NCBI GenBank assembly: GCA_002633005.1
Contig: NMRA01000029.1
Location: 212,959-276,958, forward strand
Direction: 5' to 3'
Length of the DNA stretch: 64,000 nt
Origin: Phoronis australis
Taxonomy: Eukaryota; Phoronida; Phoronidae
The position numbers were made by a program, and so were the translations under genes. Of the stretch, positions 1-14,400 are shown piece after piece. The notes beneath the pieces are model-generated. The model saw only the letters and a program-made list of their open reading frames with translations, was not told where the DNA came from and made no database searches. Position 1 is the stretch's first letter. Every line of letters starts with the position of its first letter.

Positions 1-1241
1 ATAAATGCCAGGTCGCAAAAATTTCCCGCCATTTTTACGCTCCAAAATCGATTTTTTAGATTATCGAGAAAATGTTTAGATTATGCTCTTACCTGCAGCG
101 TTAAATACTGACAAATTTCAGATCGCAAAATTGAGTTCGTTCATGCAGGTACGGTATTACTGTTCCTCTTGACGGCCATTGAAACGCCCTCAAGCGCAAG
201 GCAAGTTGCCGACGTGAAAGTTGAATCAGTGTTCCCTAACTAACACGTGCATTCGAGTAGATACGTTTGCGATGTGAAAAGGGATAATAATACGATTTTG
301 CGAGACAAACTCCATCGAGTATAGGGGTGACTTTCTGGATATTGTTACCACCTACATCATACCCCTTTTTAGCCACCCGGAATAATTTTGTTTTTAATTG
401 CCCGCTTCAGCCGGAACAAGAATGTTTCTGGTGGAGTCTGAACATTTTACGGCGACGGTGGTCCGGGGAGCGAAAACTTGCCAGGGGAGTGTATGAAGAG
501 AAGAATAAAAAATCGTTGACCACAATTTACCATCTAGTACCCGTTTAGTTGCAACAGCTGGCTATGGGCATAGAATATAGGGTTTAGGGAACATCGACCT
601 CGGGAAACATCGTCACAGGAAATATCAGTTCTGGATTATATCGGTCCCGGGGAATATCGTAAAGCATCGGGTCTTTTATAACCGCTGGGAATCTATGAGT
701 TCATTTTCAAATAAACCACTGGCACGTACCCGGGTGCTTAACAGAGCCAAGCCGGTATACTCTTTCATTTAGGACTGTAGCTGTTCTCTTTTGATTTGCA
801 GCTTTGAAGTCCCCCACTTGAATCGCTGGAGCAGGCCTACACTTTACATGCGCGCACCCAGCCTAAACTAAAGGAGGGGCCTCGAATTCTTCCATATGCG
901 GACCTGTTACTGAAAAAAATCAATGAGGACCAAAAAACGGGGCCACTAGGTTCAGGCTTGCCAATCGTGCAGCTGCGCCGAATTCCTGTGGACTTTGTGA
1001 ATTTTTGTCTCGTTTACTCAACGGACTTTTTGTTTCACTGAGGCGAACTTTTTTGCCCAATTTGCCAATTCGCCCCGATCCCCCCTGGGTGCGCCCATTA
1101 TTTACGCTGGCAGCAACGTGTGAAAGTCAAATCATATTTCGCGCACGTAGCCCAGAAACAAGGAGTTAGATAATTTCTTGGTAACTGAAAGTAAAGACGT
1201 GGCTGTCGCTTGGCGATTAATAGGGTTGTCATTTTCACTTT

Positions 1242-1397
1242 CAGTGGCAGATTTAGAGGGGGGGCCATGCCCTCCCCTAAAACTCTCCCAGATCTATTCC
1301 ATTTGGCAGTTCGGAGGTGCGCCTTCTGACGGGCAAAATCCTGGCTAATACTCTGCCCTGGCCTCCCCCCTAAATAAAAATCCTGGATCTGCCTCTG
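1242..1397. mobile_element. hAT-like MITE
   Basis: About 156 bp bounded by CAGTGGCAGATTTAGAGG on the left and CCTGGATCTGCCTCTG on the right, imperfect inverted ends of the CAGNGGCGGATCC kind common in hAT-type elements. G-runs and C-runs lie just inside the ends. No transposase and no clean 8-bp target duplication. Confidence 0.5.
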
Positions 1398-1895
1398 ACT
1401 TAGGCTGTCATAGGCAATAAAAAACGAGACGCATATCTCTAAGTCACGATTTTTTGCCGGGACCGCTTGCGCGCTAACAACGGGACCAAACAGTGCCGCA
1501 GTGCCGGCAATATCAGGGATGTTGTCGTGGATATTTGGTACATGTAATAACGGCATCTTACGCAAAAAATAAACATATTTGTCCACCACAAAGTTTGATA
1601 AGTTGATCGCTTAAGAATTAGTGGAAACACCGCCGTGTTGTGACATTTTATCACGTGTTATGCAGTGGCCTGAAACTTTCCGGCCCGAATCCGGAAACTT
1701 GCAAAAGTTGCCGAAAGTGTTAGCACATGAAAGGCGTCAAAGATCGATTCTGCATATCCCATGATCACGCGACTTGCTGACATGTACAAGTCATCGGGAA
1801 GGCTGTTCTCGGTTGGCGTTCTTTTGAACTTGGATTTGGAAACAACCAAATAACGATCGGATTAACAAGAGTTGCTTTACATTTGCCAGGCGTGT

Positions 1896-2034
1896 GTTCA
1901 GTAGACGCTAGGACCTACGCTAGGACCTAGTTAAAACCTAGTCAAAGTCACGTGTTCTAATTTAAAATGCACGGCAATATCTCACGTAAACTCGCGAAGT
2001 CTTACTTTTTAGCGAGGTAATAGTGTTACTGAAC
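1896..2034. mobile_element. Diverged MITE, same family as 52019-52163
   Basis: Starts GTTCAGTAGACGCTAGGACC and ends GTAATAGTGTTACTGAAC, decayed forms of the 25-bp inverted ends of the intact copy at 52019. Shared interior words in the same order include GTGTTCT, TTTAAAAT, CAATATCTCAC, GCGAAGTCTT and CTTTTTAG. The left end carries a 12-bp duplication of ACGCTAGGACCT (1905-1928). Confidence 0.72.
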
Positions 2035-2066
2035 GGGAGGCACGTTTCTTCCGAGAAGTGTAAAAA

Positions 2067-2190
2067 CTCAGCTCGCATACGTTGGAAATTCCAGGTCGCA
2101 TTTAGCGACTTGATACGAGCTGACAAATATCTCAGCTCGCATTTCCAAATTTCAGGTCGCAAATGCGACCTGCAGCTCGTTATGTCGAGC
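2067..2190. repeat. Degenerate direct repeat with 9-bp palindrome
   Basis: Two rough copies of a segment beginning CTCAGCTCGCAT and continuing to an AGGTCGCA word. In the second copy the arms CAGGTCGCA (2153-2161) and TGCGACCTG (2164-2172) pair perfectly around AA. A related word, CAAATTTCAGATCGCAAA, lies at about 112-129. Confidence 0.5.
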
Positions 2191-2446
2191 CCTGGAAGGT
2201 AAATTACGACTCTCCGTGACCTTGACCTTGGTAGCGTGAACTTTGGTGGGAGGCTACTCCACAAGCTTGAGTGTTCCCTAGCACCTCAGCTTTGCACTGC
2301 CCCCTAGTGTCAAACGTGTTCCTGGCAGTGGCAGATAAGAACTTGATTGAAGATCTGGGCAACATTGTGCCGCGCGGGAGTTTTGGTCCCAAAAATACCA
2401 TAATAATCTCTGGAAATGTTTTTAAAAATATGTCCTTCATTTTCAG

Positions 2447-2467
2447 CCAAAAATGGGAGGAATCTCT
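2447..2467 (+). CDS. DCAF1: DCAF1 candidate exon 1 (N-terminal, tentative)
   Basis: A TTTTCAG acceptor precedes, and a good GTAAGT donor follows, a 21-nt segment read as QKWEES plus two bases of a Leu codon. The phase matches exon 2, giving [13 protein letters not shown]; human DCAF1 has an EQWEKE motif upstream of MSQLIEKE. It is very short, lacks about 12 residues found in human, leaves only an 86-bp intron and has no identified upstream start exon, so it may be spurious. Confidence 0.35.
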
Positions 2468-5400
2468 GTAAGTGAAGATTTTCCCCATGCCATATAGGTT
2501 GTGTAGAGCGACTGTGATCGTATGCTCCTAATTGTGTTTCTTGGTGTTTGCAGAATGGCTGAACTGGTTGAACGCGAAACAGAGGCGTATTTCAAAATGG
2601 ATCCAGATCCTTTTGATGACAGGCACCCGGGTATGTGTTCTGCAATGCTATGGACTTGGCTGTGGATCGAATGTTTACACGTTGCTTGTCATGTGCTGAT
2701 AAAATTGACGATGAAAAATTTCCAATCTGGGACAGTAAAACATGTTTTCTCAATGTCCCTAATTTTAGAAATTGACAACAATGTAGATTCCAAGTTCAAA
2801 AATAATTGCAATTCAACCATGTGAATGTTTTTTGAAGTTTTACTTCTCATGTAGATTTCATTCGTTGTCGTTAAGTTAATTCATGTATTTTGGTTTTGTT
2901 TGGTACTATTCAAGTGTAACTTGGAGGGAATGTGTAAGCACTTTATTGTTTTGTGTCCACTCAGCAAGCTTTTTGAGGGCCCTCTTGGAAAGCAGTGCTA
3001 TCACTGAAGAGGCCACCCTCATTTTAAATATCACAATAATAAATAAATAAATAAATTTTTCCCACTGTTTCTGTCTATCCATTGTCCCCACACCCTCATC
3101 TTTTTTCATTGAGCACAACTAAAGGAAAGTGTGACCTCCCACGCCCCCTGTTGGTAAGAATTGTGTTTGTCCTTTTGATGAGATGTTGTTCTATGAATTG
3201 GTAATTCTCTTTTATAGGCCGAGCTGATCCCACTTGTGGACTAGGTCATTTGCTGAAGGCTGTTTTTAAAAATGACAACCTCATGACCAAGGTAAGTGAA
3301 ATACCCAGTTCCAAGTGAATGTATTGCATGTAGGTAGACGTCTGATGCTCTGGTTATATGGAAAGTGTCTGTTATGGAGTGTATTTCATAGGTGCGAATG
3401 TTTTGTATCATCAATTACAAAACACATCACCTAAATGTATTCACTTTTCTTTGAAAGGCGTGTCAAGTTTAATATAATGTTCGATAATCAGCTTTTCAGT
3501 GTCCGAAGGGAATTTGATTGGCACTGGCTGACATGCAATAGTTTTCAAAACAAATATTTTCTTTTCAAAAATCAGTGAAATTTGATATGAAAATTTTTGG
3601 CTTTGTTGCTCATGAGTTTTTATTTTCCGCTTCCTTTCCTTCTAAACTTGTGCCTTGATTTTGCTCATCATCACCTGAAACACCACCCCCCTCCCCCTAG
3701 TTATTTATGTAACAGTGCATGTGGGAGGTTTTCTAAGACTCCATGTGACCTTTGCTCATGTTACAGATGGTGGGCGCCTACTTCCTAGAGCGCACTCACC
3801 GGGAGTGCAACCGTCTACACGAGGTCACGTGTCGTCTGCTACTCGGACTCATGCCAGGCCTTGAAGCGTCCATTGTTTTCAACGACAACGTATGTTAGCA
3901 AACAGTTTGTGCCCAAATCGTGTAGAGACATTTTGTTAATTATTTGAAAAGTATGCTGTGTGCGCGACTGTAAATGTCAATTTATTCATTAAATTTATTG
4001 TAGTCTAAGCACTCATTGCATTTAGTGATTCTGCATTTGATTGTATTTTGGTGGAAAAGTCTTGAGGAGAACTGAATTGAAGAAACTTACTTCAGCAATT
4101 TGGTCACTATTCACTGGTTGCTTTACTGCTTCTGAATAAAGTTTATCCTAATTAATTGCTAGCACATATTTAGCAAGTTTCGGTGATTCTTCGGCGGTGA
4201 CGGTATGGAAACTACATATAATGACAGTGTGGCATTACTTTAATAAGACATCAAACAAGCACGGTGCATAACACTAACACTGAGTCTCAAGGGTAACCCT
4301 TGTTACCACGTTTTGATGGTGTACACACTGAAACTCTTTTAAACCGATTTCAAGTTTACATGAAATTTAAAATGAAAATTGGTTATCTTTTGCTTTCTTG
4401 TTTTTGTGAAACTGAATTGCAAATTGTAACATAAAATGTTATCTTAGGCAGACTTAAAGATGGTTGCAACAAAAATTTAAAGGTGTATTTTTGGGAACTT
4501 TAAATCACCAATTTTACAATGTCTTTTTTTCAGGATACAGCCATTCAGAAACTGTTCCAATGGGCGGAGACTGCCGAAGACCCGCTGAGGTCATACGCCA
4601 CCGGTGTGCTGGGGGCAGCGATGGAGTGTCAGGACCTAGCTACAAACTACAAGGAGAAAAATGCCAATTTGGTATAGTTAGAAATACCACAGCTCCCTCT
4701 GGTTTTGCTTTATTTACCCACAATGCTGTGCTTGTATAGGGATCTCCATCCACTGTTGTACACTGTGAGCTAATCAGGACTTTGAAAGCAAATATTGGTG
4801 GTGAAGTTTTTGCTGTTGCGCGATGGTTTGCGGTACTGATTCCAAAACATTGACAAGCTTAGTGTCCCTTCCTCATATGTCTAAGCTTTTGAAAACTGGG
4901 TCAATCCTACAATCTTTATTTCTTCCTATGTAAACGAAAAGTGTTGAATTCGCTATGTGGCTCTTGTTTTTGTTCTTGTTGGTGGACAACCTTTTGATGT
5001 AATTTGAATTGTTTTGGTGCAAACAGGTTTGAGTTTTCCAGTCTTCCAGCCTTTCCATTATGCCTGTTATCAAAATAACTAAAACTTAGAGAGTTGTTCT
5101 ACAGTAGACTGAATTTTTTGTTGGTATACGTTGGAAGTGAACTGTACTCTGTGAAAAATTGTTGTCTCATTATTGATACATGGAATAGTGGACTTGTGTG
5201 TCTGTTCTGCAGATAAAGTTCATGAAAGAAAAAAATCATGTTGGCATTTGTTTCCAGGTTCCGATCATGATAAAGAGGCTGTACGCGCTCAAGAACGCCC
5301 CTCCTGAAGAGTCCAGTCAAGACAGTACTCGTGCTTTTGCTGGTGCATCTCTCAACTTACCGCTATCTATGATGAAAGAGCAAGAAAAAACGATGGAAAA

Positions 5401-8400
5401 AAACAGCGTTGCCATAGAATCTGAAACGGACATAATGTCACCAACTCTGGCCAAAACCGTTGTAAGTGACACAAGTCACGCGTCTGCTTGCACGAGCACT
5501 GAGACATTTAAGACGGCTCTTGAGACGCTGTCGGGGAGTGTGGCACGCGAAACCACCAACGGTTGGCCGTCAGAAGAGGCGGGCACAACCTCGGGTGACA
5601 AGTGTTCGTCAGCTGCTGTCAGCTCTGCCCAGCTTCAGCACACTGAAATCGATGGCTTAAATCATGGTTAGTAGTGTTTACTAGAAGTTTTTTTGGATGA
5701 AATTGGAAAGATGACTGATTTAGAAATTTGTATCAATGTCGTATGAGTAGTCACAATTTCGTTGTTCTTAATTTTTATCAAGAACTCGTACTTGTTTGTA
5801 CTCTTTTGAAAATGACTAGATTGTTGGTTGGCCTGTGAGAGTGAATAAACCGTTTCCATAACAACAGATGGATTTCCCAAAGTTTTTGTTGACAGTCGAA
5901 ATTACAAACAATGCTCTTTGGTAATCAGAGATTTTTAATTCGCTATAACGTAAAGATTAGTAAAATTGATTTATATGTATTGTGCTAAACCTGTATTGTC
6001 TTAAAACTTGCATCAAATTCAAGGGTTTTCATCTGCGGTGAAGCTGTCATTTTTAAATGCATTGTACGACAGCTATCTGCTCTTAAACATTCATTGTCAT
6101 CACTTAAAACTTTCAGGTATGTATCCAGATTTTGCATTTTAGATAGTGACATTTAACTTAGCATGCTTAGAGAGTCTCGTTTAGAAGATTTTATAATCTA
6201 CATACTTATTCAATCAATTTTAAGATTCGCTTTCAATGTCCTACTTTTCTATGATGGTTGCTTAGTCGTACTCACGTGTTGCAGTCGACCTGTGCTTTCA
6301 ATTCGTGCACGCAAGTGACAAGCGTTGTTTTTCGTCATATTGTTCTCACTTCACCAAGTTGTCTGTGATGTCATCGGATGTTTAAAAGCCAACAACCCTC
6401 CCACAATGCTTTTGGGAAACGGCACCAGTGCCGCTGATGAAATCCTCCCAATTCTGAATTGGTGATGCTTTACTCGTAATAACTACTCAACGAGAGCTGT
6501 CATACAGAATGCAATGTACAACTCTGTTGACTTAGCGTCAGTCATCTAATGTTTTTGAAGCAAGTGTGACATCTTTGATTTATTTTGAGTAACTGTCATT
6601 TTCCTATCAGCCAATGACCGCAGTAATAGCAGCTGGGCCGAGATGGAAAAGTACGTGATCGGCTCGTATAAGTTGTCTCCCCTGTCCAACACCATGAAAG
6701 AGAGGCTGATCCTGACCTACCTGACACCTCTTGGCGAATACCAAGAAGTGAGTAATTTCTTTTTGTCCAATAGGGACCCTCAAAATGCTATTAGTGTCGC
6801 AAGTGAAGCAAGGGACGTACACGTAGAAATGTCTGCATTTAGGTAATAACATCGGTCCCTTTTTTCATGATTGCCCAATTGACTTATCGCCAGGAGTTTG
6901 AGTGACGGCTTAACTGACCAATGGCAATGCAGTATTCTTGACACAACTTCGTTTCCAAGTTGCCATTTTACCCGATAACGAGTTGTCGGGTAATATTTAT
7001 TGTTTGTTTGTCGACATTTTGCAAGGGGGCAGAGCTTGCGATAGGTCAGTTGCCGATGATCTACTTTCTACTCTCAAACAAGTTCAGACATCAAAAAGTG
7101 AAACCTTTATTCATTTCCACATGGAGAATATGTGGTTGCCCATTGGGACATTGTTCTTCTACGAAAACATACACTCAGCTGTTACAGTAGTCTTGTTGCG
7201 TGTAATGTATATTTTTATTGGACTGTACATGTAGGTAGTGTTAAACTCGTACACCCAAAACAAATGATTAATTAAAACCATTTACTGGTTTAATTAGGTC
7301 AACCTGAAATCTCAAACTTCACTTGAAATAAATCAAGTTAGTGGCGATGAGTCTTTCTATTGAAGCAATCAGTGGACCTGGTTTGTTCTATGGTTCTATT
7401 GTCTGTAATTTGGAACATTATTTGGACGTATGAAAAAGAACAAAAGATTCCACTGAAGAAACGTCCTTGTTTTTGAAGTTGGGGGGGGGGGTTAATGTAG
7501 ATTTTGCTAATGAATACGTATCTATTCCTGATATTTTCTCTGCGTCTGCCAATGACTTCATTTCGTGTGTCACATTTTTACTACCCACTGCATATTGTTT
7601 TAATGGGACAGTATGAACTGTTAAAAGTAAAATATACGGATTGGTGATGAGGAAGCTGTTTTTGCCATTTAAGAACGTAAGAATAGTTTGTGCAGTCTCA
7701 AGATATTGTTCATTTCAGTCCTATATGTTTAAGATTTTTACCGTCTGAAACAGTAAATTCCAATATCAAATGTATTTTGGGGGTCCTTTTGCTTGCGTAT
7801 CTCCAGGCTTCCAAAGGTTATACTTGAATATTCTACATTAAAGTCTTTCCATTTTGTTATTTAAAATTGTCTTGTGTTTTTCCATAGTGAAACAGAGAGA
7901 GTACCTTGCAGTAATGCTGTTTGTGAGCTATCTTGGGATGGCTAGTTACTAATGGCATGTGAAAAGACTGACCTGATTATTTGCTGTACGATGACCTAAT
8001 TATTTCCTGTACGATGACCTAATTATTTCAGTTGCTCAGCTGTGTTTTTGAACACCGTGCTATAGACCTGATATTTTTCTACATTGACCTGAAGAAGAAC
8101 CGGGACGTCCGACTGGCTTTTGGCGGTCTCCGTGTAAGTTCAGTTTGAAGCAGAGCAGAAAGCGTCAAATCATGATAGAATTTGGGACATGGTTGTCTTG
8201 GGAAAGGAATTTATTTTTCATCAACCTCCAATTAGTGTTTGAGTTTTCTGTTTTTTGTTGTTATCTTCGTGAAAGCTGTTCAATATTCCACACACAATCT
8301 TTGTCAATTTTCGGACTCTTATCTTTTTCCATAACAATTGGCATTCAATTTTTGACTTATTAATTTAAAATTTCTTGTCGTGGTTTTCAGTATAATGCTG

Positions 8401-11400
8401 ATAAACCTCGATGCCATCTGAATAATTGTGTTATGCTATTAACACTTGTAGTATCTGGCCTCTTTACTCTGCCACAAGAAGTTTGCCGTCGAGTTCATAG
8501 CCAGCGCAGGCATACAGCGCCTCCTGGAGGTTTACCGGCCATCGGTTGCTGCCACGGGTGTCTCGCTTTGTCTTTACTACCTGGCCTACTATGAGGATGC
8601 CATGGAACGCGTGTGTCTGTTACCACAGCATGTGCTGGGTCAACTAGTCAAGTAAGGTTGTTCGGTCATAGGTTGTAGGTCAAGTCAAATTAGGACAGAA
8701 GTAAGAATCGTGTCGACTTCATGCCATAACGGAAGACAGTACTTCTGATAAAAAGCCAGAATTTGGAATGTGTCTGCTATCTTATTTGGTGTTGTAATGT
8801 GCCTGACGCATGATTCCAGAGTTTAATTAAAAGTATTGGTCAGGTCTAGCCATGGGGCACCTGTGTCACAGAATTTTGAGTGTTTTCAGTGATGCTGATA
8901 ATTTTGGAAAGTGGAAAACATCTTTTAGCCGTTATATTGTCTTAAACTTTAATTATTTTTATCGTCTAATGATTTTTGAGTTCTCGCTGTCTCTCACACC
9001 TTCACGGAGATACGATACAATCACTCCAAGTTTGTAATATAATTGCCTGAATTGCCCTTGTTCATTTCTCCAAAGTTGCTCACAATGTTGGTAATCCTCA
9101 AAATTTCTCAAAGGTTTTCTGATGGTATCTATTTAATATTCAGATCCTTAAATATCATGAAACATTTATTTGGTACTTTGGCTTTTATGAAATAAATGAT
9201 AATTTCACTTGTTCGCTGTATTGTGTCCATACTATAAATGATAGGATTATTACTCTCAATATTGCAATTTATTTTGTTTATAGTGTCCCAGGCCTCTTTG
9301 ATTTGGTGACATTATACTATAAACGGTACTATTTTTTGGGATATATTGCTGTTTGTGTCTGTCTTGTCCATTATTAGATTAGTCACGTGATATAACATGT
9401 AGTCAGAAAAGCGGAGGTACACGTGAGAATCAGTTTTACTGATTTTCTAATGACAGCATCCTGTAATATGACAACACGTCGTGGCAATATGCAGATTATT
9501 TTACACGGGTTTACGTATGGGAAATGATTCGTTTTGTGACAGTTCGTGACACTAACTGGGATAATTCCGTTGCAGCGTGATGCTCTGGATGTTGGAATGT
9601 TCACACCAGTCCGGCCGATGTCACGCTGTCATGTTCTTCAGCATGTCCTTTTCCTTCAAGGTCATTCTTGACCTCTTCGACAGGATGGACGGTCTGCGCA
9701 AACTCCTCAACACGGTGAGTGGTGACGAGAATGCCACGTGGCAGCGCTCAGTATTTCTTTAAGATTGTTGTTCTTGTTGCAAAATGGCATAAAAGCTGAC
9801 GTGGTTCCATCTCCCATTTCCCAATGACTTCTTAATTTAGTTAGTTATTTGTTAAATTAACAGAGCCAAAGGTGGAGAAAATTGGAGCTAGCAGACAATG
9901 TGCTGCACCTTAATAGAGAAGTATGCCCGTCTGCTTCATTCTGTTTGTGTCCTGGATAACTCACTTGACAGTTTGGCAGAAGATGATGACATGAGCTAGC
10001 AGACGTTGTTTCAAAGCTTGATCGTCTGCTTTTTGAGTTGAATGGCCGCTGGAGGTCATCTTTGTGATTAGCACATGTGACAGTTCAGCAGTCGATAGTG
10101 CACAAGTTGGCAGACGTTCAAGCTGCTCTGCTTCTTATCTATAAGTACGTTTGCTTTCAGGGCCCTCACTCTGCCTGTACCTTTTGAGTGCAGAGAGGAG
10201 AATTTTTGGAGGGATATTACCCCCTTGAGAGTAATTTTTAATCATTGGAGGGGGACGTTTTGGGCGTGATGAGGGAATTTTGCTTGATTTTTCATCTCAG
10301 CATCGAGAGCCCTGGCTCTTATTTCACTTATTGTTCCAACAGATGAGCACTCTGGAACTGATGAACGTGGAAAGCGGCAACGAGAACATGACGGAGGATG
10401 AGGAGTACACAAGCCGCCAGACGATACGACACGTCTGCATCGCACTGCGACGCTACTTTGAGGTGCACCTCGCCATAAAGGCAGATGAGCTGCGACGTTC
10501 ACACTTGCGTAACGAGGGTGGACCACCTGTCATCGAGACCCCGCCCTTTAAGGTATTGTAGCTTTGACAGTTCTTTGTGTGATGTTTATCTTTCGTGGTT
10601 TCACTGGTTTTCTAATCCGGAAGCGTGTTTTTGTGTAGTCGCAGAAGTTTTCTTCTGGCATCATCTATCCACTAGCCTGTACATGATCTGTGTTTCTGTT
10701 AGCTGCTAATCACGTTTGTCACATTACATCAGTTGCTTACCTCTTTATCTGTTGCTGTCAATCATTATTCAAACAAAAATGCAAATCGTAATAAAATGTT
10801 GGCAAATATACAAGCTTGGCCAATATTACGCTAGAGAAACTTTCATTATAAGAGTCATACTGTGAAATTATGCTTAACAATGGTAAGTACCAAAAAATAT
10901 GTTTTTTACTTTTGTGGTTAAAAATAGCACGTGAAAAATTAATATCGTAGGAAGTGAAAACACGTTATGAACAAATGCTTGAATTGTAATCAGTAAGCAC
11001 ATGATAATTTATCAACATTGTGAAATCTGATTGTTAACCAGAGATTTGGACATATTTTATCCCTTGTTTCCAGCCAATACATGTCTCTGTCGACACTGTT
11101 CTTGAGAACATGGACGTCCTACTGGATTGTCTCCCTCGCCGCAACTTCTGGTCCCCCGTTGCCGAGCTGGAACGTCTAGGCGGGATCACTCTGCTACTAC
11201 AGTTGGTTGGCATGGCAACCTCATGGTCAGCATATACGGGAAAGTAAGTAGTATCTAAATGCCACCTGTTGTAGGTTTGCATTGGTTAACGTTTTGGTCT
11301 TGAGGTGATGTATCGGTCCCCTTGGCCTGTTTCAGTTGGTAAGTAATCGCTGTCCTGAATATGTCATGATCCTGTTAGTAAGAAATAAAAAGACTCAGAC

Positions 11401-14400
11401 AAGTGAACAACAACAACCTACTCCTTGCCCATGCTGTGCAGAAGAGAAGAGAAACCATTTTTTCCTATTGTCTGAAGCAGTGTAACCCAGTGTTGTTGGA
11501 AGTCATGAGTCAGCACCTCATTGTGTTTACAGAGCCGAGTCTATCTGCTGTGCGCTCAACACTCTGGCAGTTTGTGCCACCACCTCCAGGGTGCAGCAGC
11601 TGTTCATCGTCCGCTCTTTCTTCAGCTCTGTGTCACTGCCAGGTGGCTCCACTGAATCCATCATCAGGTGAGTTTGTCATCGGCGTGCAACCATAAAACG
11701 AATTCATGAATGCCAAAAGGTACCTGTAAATCGAAAAATGAAGTGAATTTTAATCTTTACTTGAAATGTATCCTTGTTGTCAAATACTGTAAAACTGACA
11801 TAAGGCCCATTTCCGGTCAACTCGGACAAAGTTTTGTGGTAAGTTGCCTAGGTGTGTATACTGTATCTGTCAGATAGTCTAGTCTTACTTGAGTATAGTT
11901 TATTAGTCTCATTCAGCCTTGTCATAACTGATATATACGAACTATCTTTCCTACCCAGAATCCTGCTGACGGCTGCAGAGGGCGAAGCCGTCCCAGAACC
12001 CGACGTGCAGAAGTCTGCGCTGACGGTGCTTCACAACCTATTGTGCGCAGCTTCGCCTCGGGTGAGTTGACTTATAGTGTTCTGCCATTGGTGGATATTA
12101 CCTTTCTGTTGGTATTGAGGACTGTTGGTCATATTGCTACACTCCAATTAGCTGGCAGATGGTGATCAACATTGATTTGTTGTAAAGACAAAGTTGAATA
12201 AATGCAGCATTATAGAAAAAATTCAGTTTTTTGTTACAGATTTAGTAATTATCATTTTTTGTCGTAAAAGTACTGTGGAAGTGACATCAACCTAGTTCTA
12301 TGTAAACACACGTTTATGTACCTGAGGTCATGCTGCAGTTTTTGTAGTTAAACTGCAGTATGAGCCGTTGCTTCAGTTTCTGTTTATTTATTTTTGTTAC
12401 CCTGCCCGGTTAAGTCTTATTTCAAAGCGGTGATTTAGATAAGGACTGCAATTACAGATCGGCGGGCGGTACATTTCCGCTGGCGACTCGCGACGAATCA
12501 ACATGCAGAGTGGACAGAGCGAGGATTTCGTCACGAAAATGTGGGACGTGTTCCGCTCGGAAAACATCATTATGGTAGGTTTGGATTTGGAACTTTTGTG
12601 TACTTCATTGATGGATCCAGGAAGTGTTAGAGGGAACCTGTAGGAATGAAGGTTTGGATTTTCGTGTGTTGCTTAAATGCAATCTCGCACCCAGTGTCAA
12701 GGTCACGAGTTACTTCTTACTTTGGGTTATTGTGCCGTGGGCTCTGTTCGTTGTGCCCTAGATATGTTCAGTCGAAATGCCCAAACAGTTTTTCACTGCC
12801 TTGACTGAATGTGGTGCTCTGGATAAAATAAAGAATGTATGATATTCTTTTATTGGATGTGGTAATGTCAAATTGCTCAGTTAAAATGTCAAAGTCCAGA
12901 ATCTGTAAAACTGAATTTCACTCTGTTTGGCTGACAAGAAAATGAAAATCGAATTGTATTTTATTCTCCTAAAGCTGGTCTCATGACATTCTTACTGTGA
13001 TAGGATTCCATTTCCGTTACGAACTTGTCACAGAAAATGTATCCCTACACCATTTTCAAATTCACAGTTTTAGGATTTGCCAACCTTGGTAAACTCCCGA
13101 GCACTTTCTTAAGACTCTTAAGTGTTTTCTTGAATCTCTCAAGCTTTTATTGAGGTGCTGATTGTTTCAATGTTCTTGTTAGTAATTGAAATAAAATAAT
13201 ATGGTAAGGAATAGTATGACACCGATTTTATGAGTCAAGGGCCTTATTCGATTTCTACTTTTTTAGTCAACTGGACAGGACAAAATGCAGCTGTAAGTTC
13301 ATCAGCAGTTTGTTTTAGAATTATTTATTTCCTTTCAGCTTAAAAGCTGCCTTCACATTCCGTCCTTTGTAAGTTTCATTTCCGCCTTTAGGTGCTGTTA
13401 AAACTCCTTCAAATCAAGTCTCCCATCACAGAGGCAGACGCCATCCGCGCACTCACCTGTAAGTGTCTTGTGGGCCTGGCGTGTTCGGAGCACATGCGAC
13501 AGATCATGTCGAAGCTACCACTCTTCAACAATGAGCATCTTCAGCGTAAGTGTTTGATTTTGTGCTGACGTCTTGGCTGAATGTTTGATCATCTAGGCCC
13601 AGCCGAATGCATTTTAATCTCGTTTTATTAATGCATTGTTCACCACTCAGTTGTTCCGCACATAAGCCCGTGCACCTGAATTTTACTTGCAGTACAGACA
13701 GAAGTAATGAGACAAAATTCTGGTTTCTCCATCATGACGGCTAATTTTGGTAACAACATAAATTACTGGTAACAATATCGGCTGCAAATTTCTAACTACA
13801 GAATGGCTTAGCCACTTCACCAACTTTCCTGTTAATTTTTGTCATTCTCAGTCACGAGAGTTGACTACTCTGATGATTAATTTGGCTCCTGCCCTGCAAT
13901 CATGACGTGGGAATTCTTGGTCATTTTGTCTACTTAAAATTTCACACGCCTGCCATCTGGTGTGTAAGTGTTCACTATGTCTGTGTTCCGTAGACTTAGT
14001 ACAGTAGCCATGTACTTAAAGCAAACAAATCTTTGCTTATGGAATGGAAACTGTGAATGGTATCCCATAAATAAATGCAACATTCCAACTTCATAGACCA
14101 ATCTCTTCAGTGGCTGCCATGTCGCTAGGTTATGTTAGTGAGGTCTCGAGTGTTCTCACAAAACACTCGCTATTCACTTGAGTGGTATCGTTTTTCTCAC
14201 AAGAGACTTGGTCTACGGAACGTTACCCATATGTCATAGCGTGTTATTTTTTCGCAGAACTAATGAAAGAACCAGTACTGCAAGACAAGCGGCATGAACA
14301 TGTGAAGTTTTACAAGTACGCCAATGAGTTGACGGAGATGGTGTCTGGCAAATCACCTCGCGTCGGTCTCGATGGTTCGCTGGAGACCATTCACAGAGTA

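Larger units (their letters stand above)
1..2446. other. Upstream region without a recognised gene
   Basis: No open frame on either strand resembles a known protein; those present run through repeat relics. It should contain the DCAF1 promoter and probably a first exon, but I could not place either. Two MITE-like elements and a palindromic repeat block are listed separately; 1-1241 and 1398-1895 show nothing else distinctive. Confidence 0.5.

Noticed and set aside
1098-1589. 163-codon open frame on the minus strand.
   Set aside because: It runs through the hAT-like MITE and has no recognisable protein similarity or splice support.
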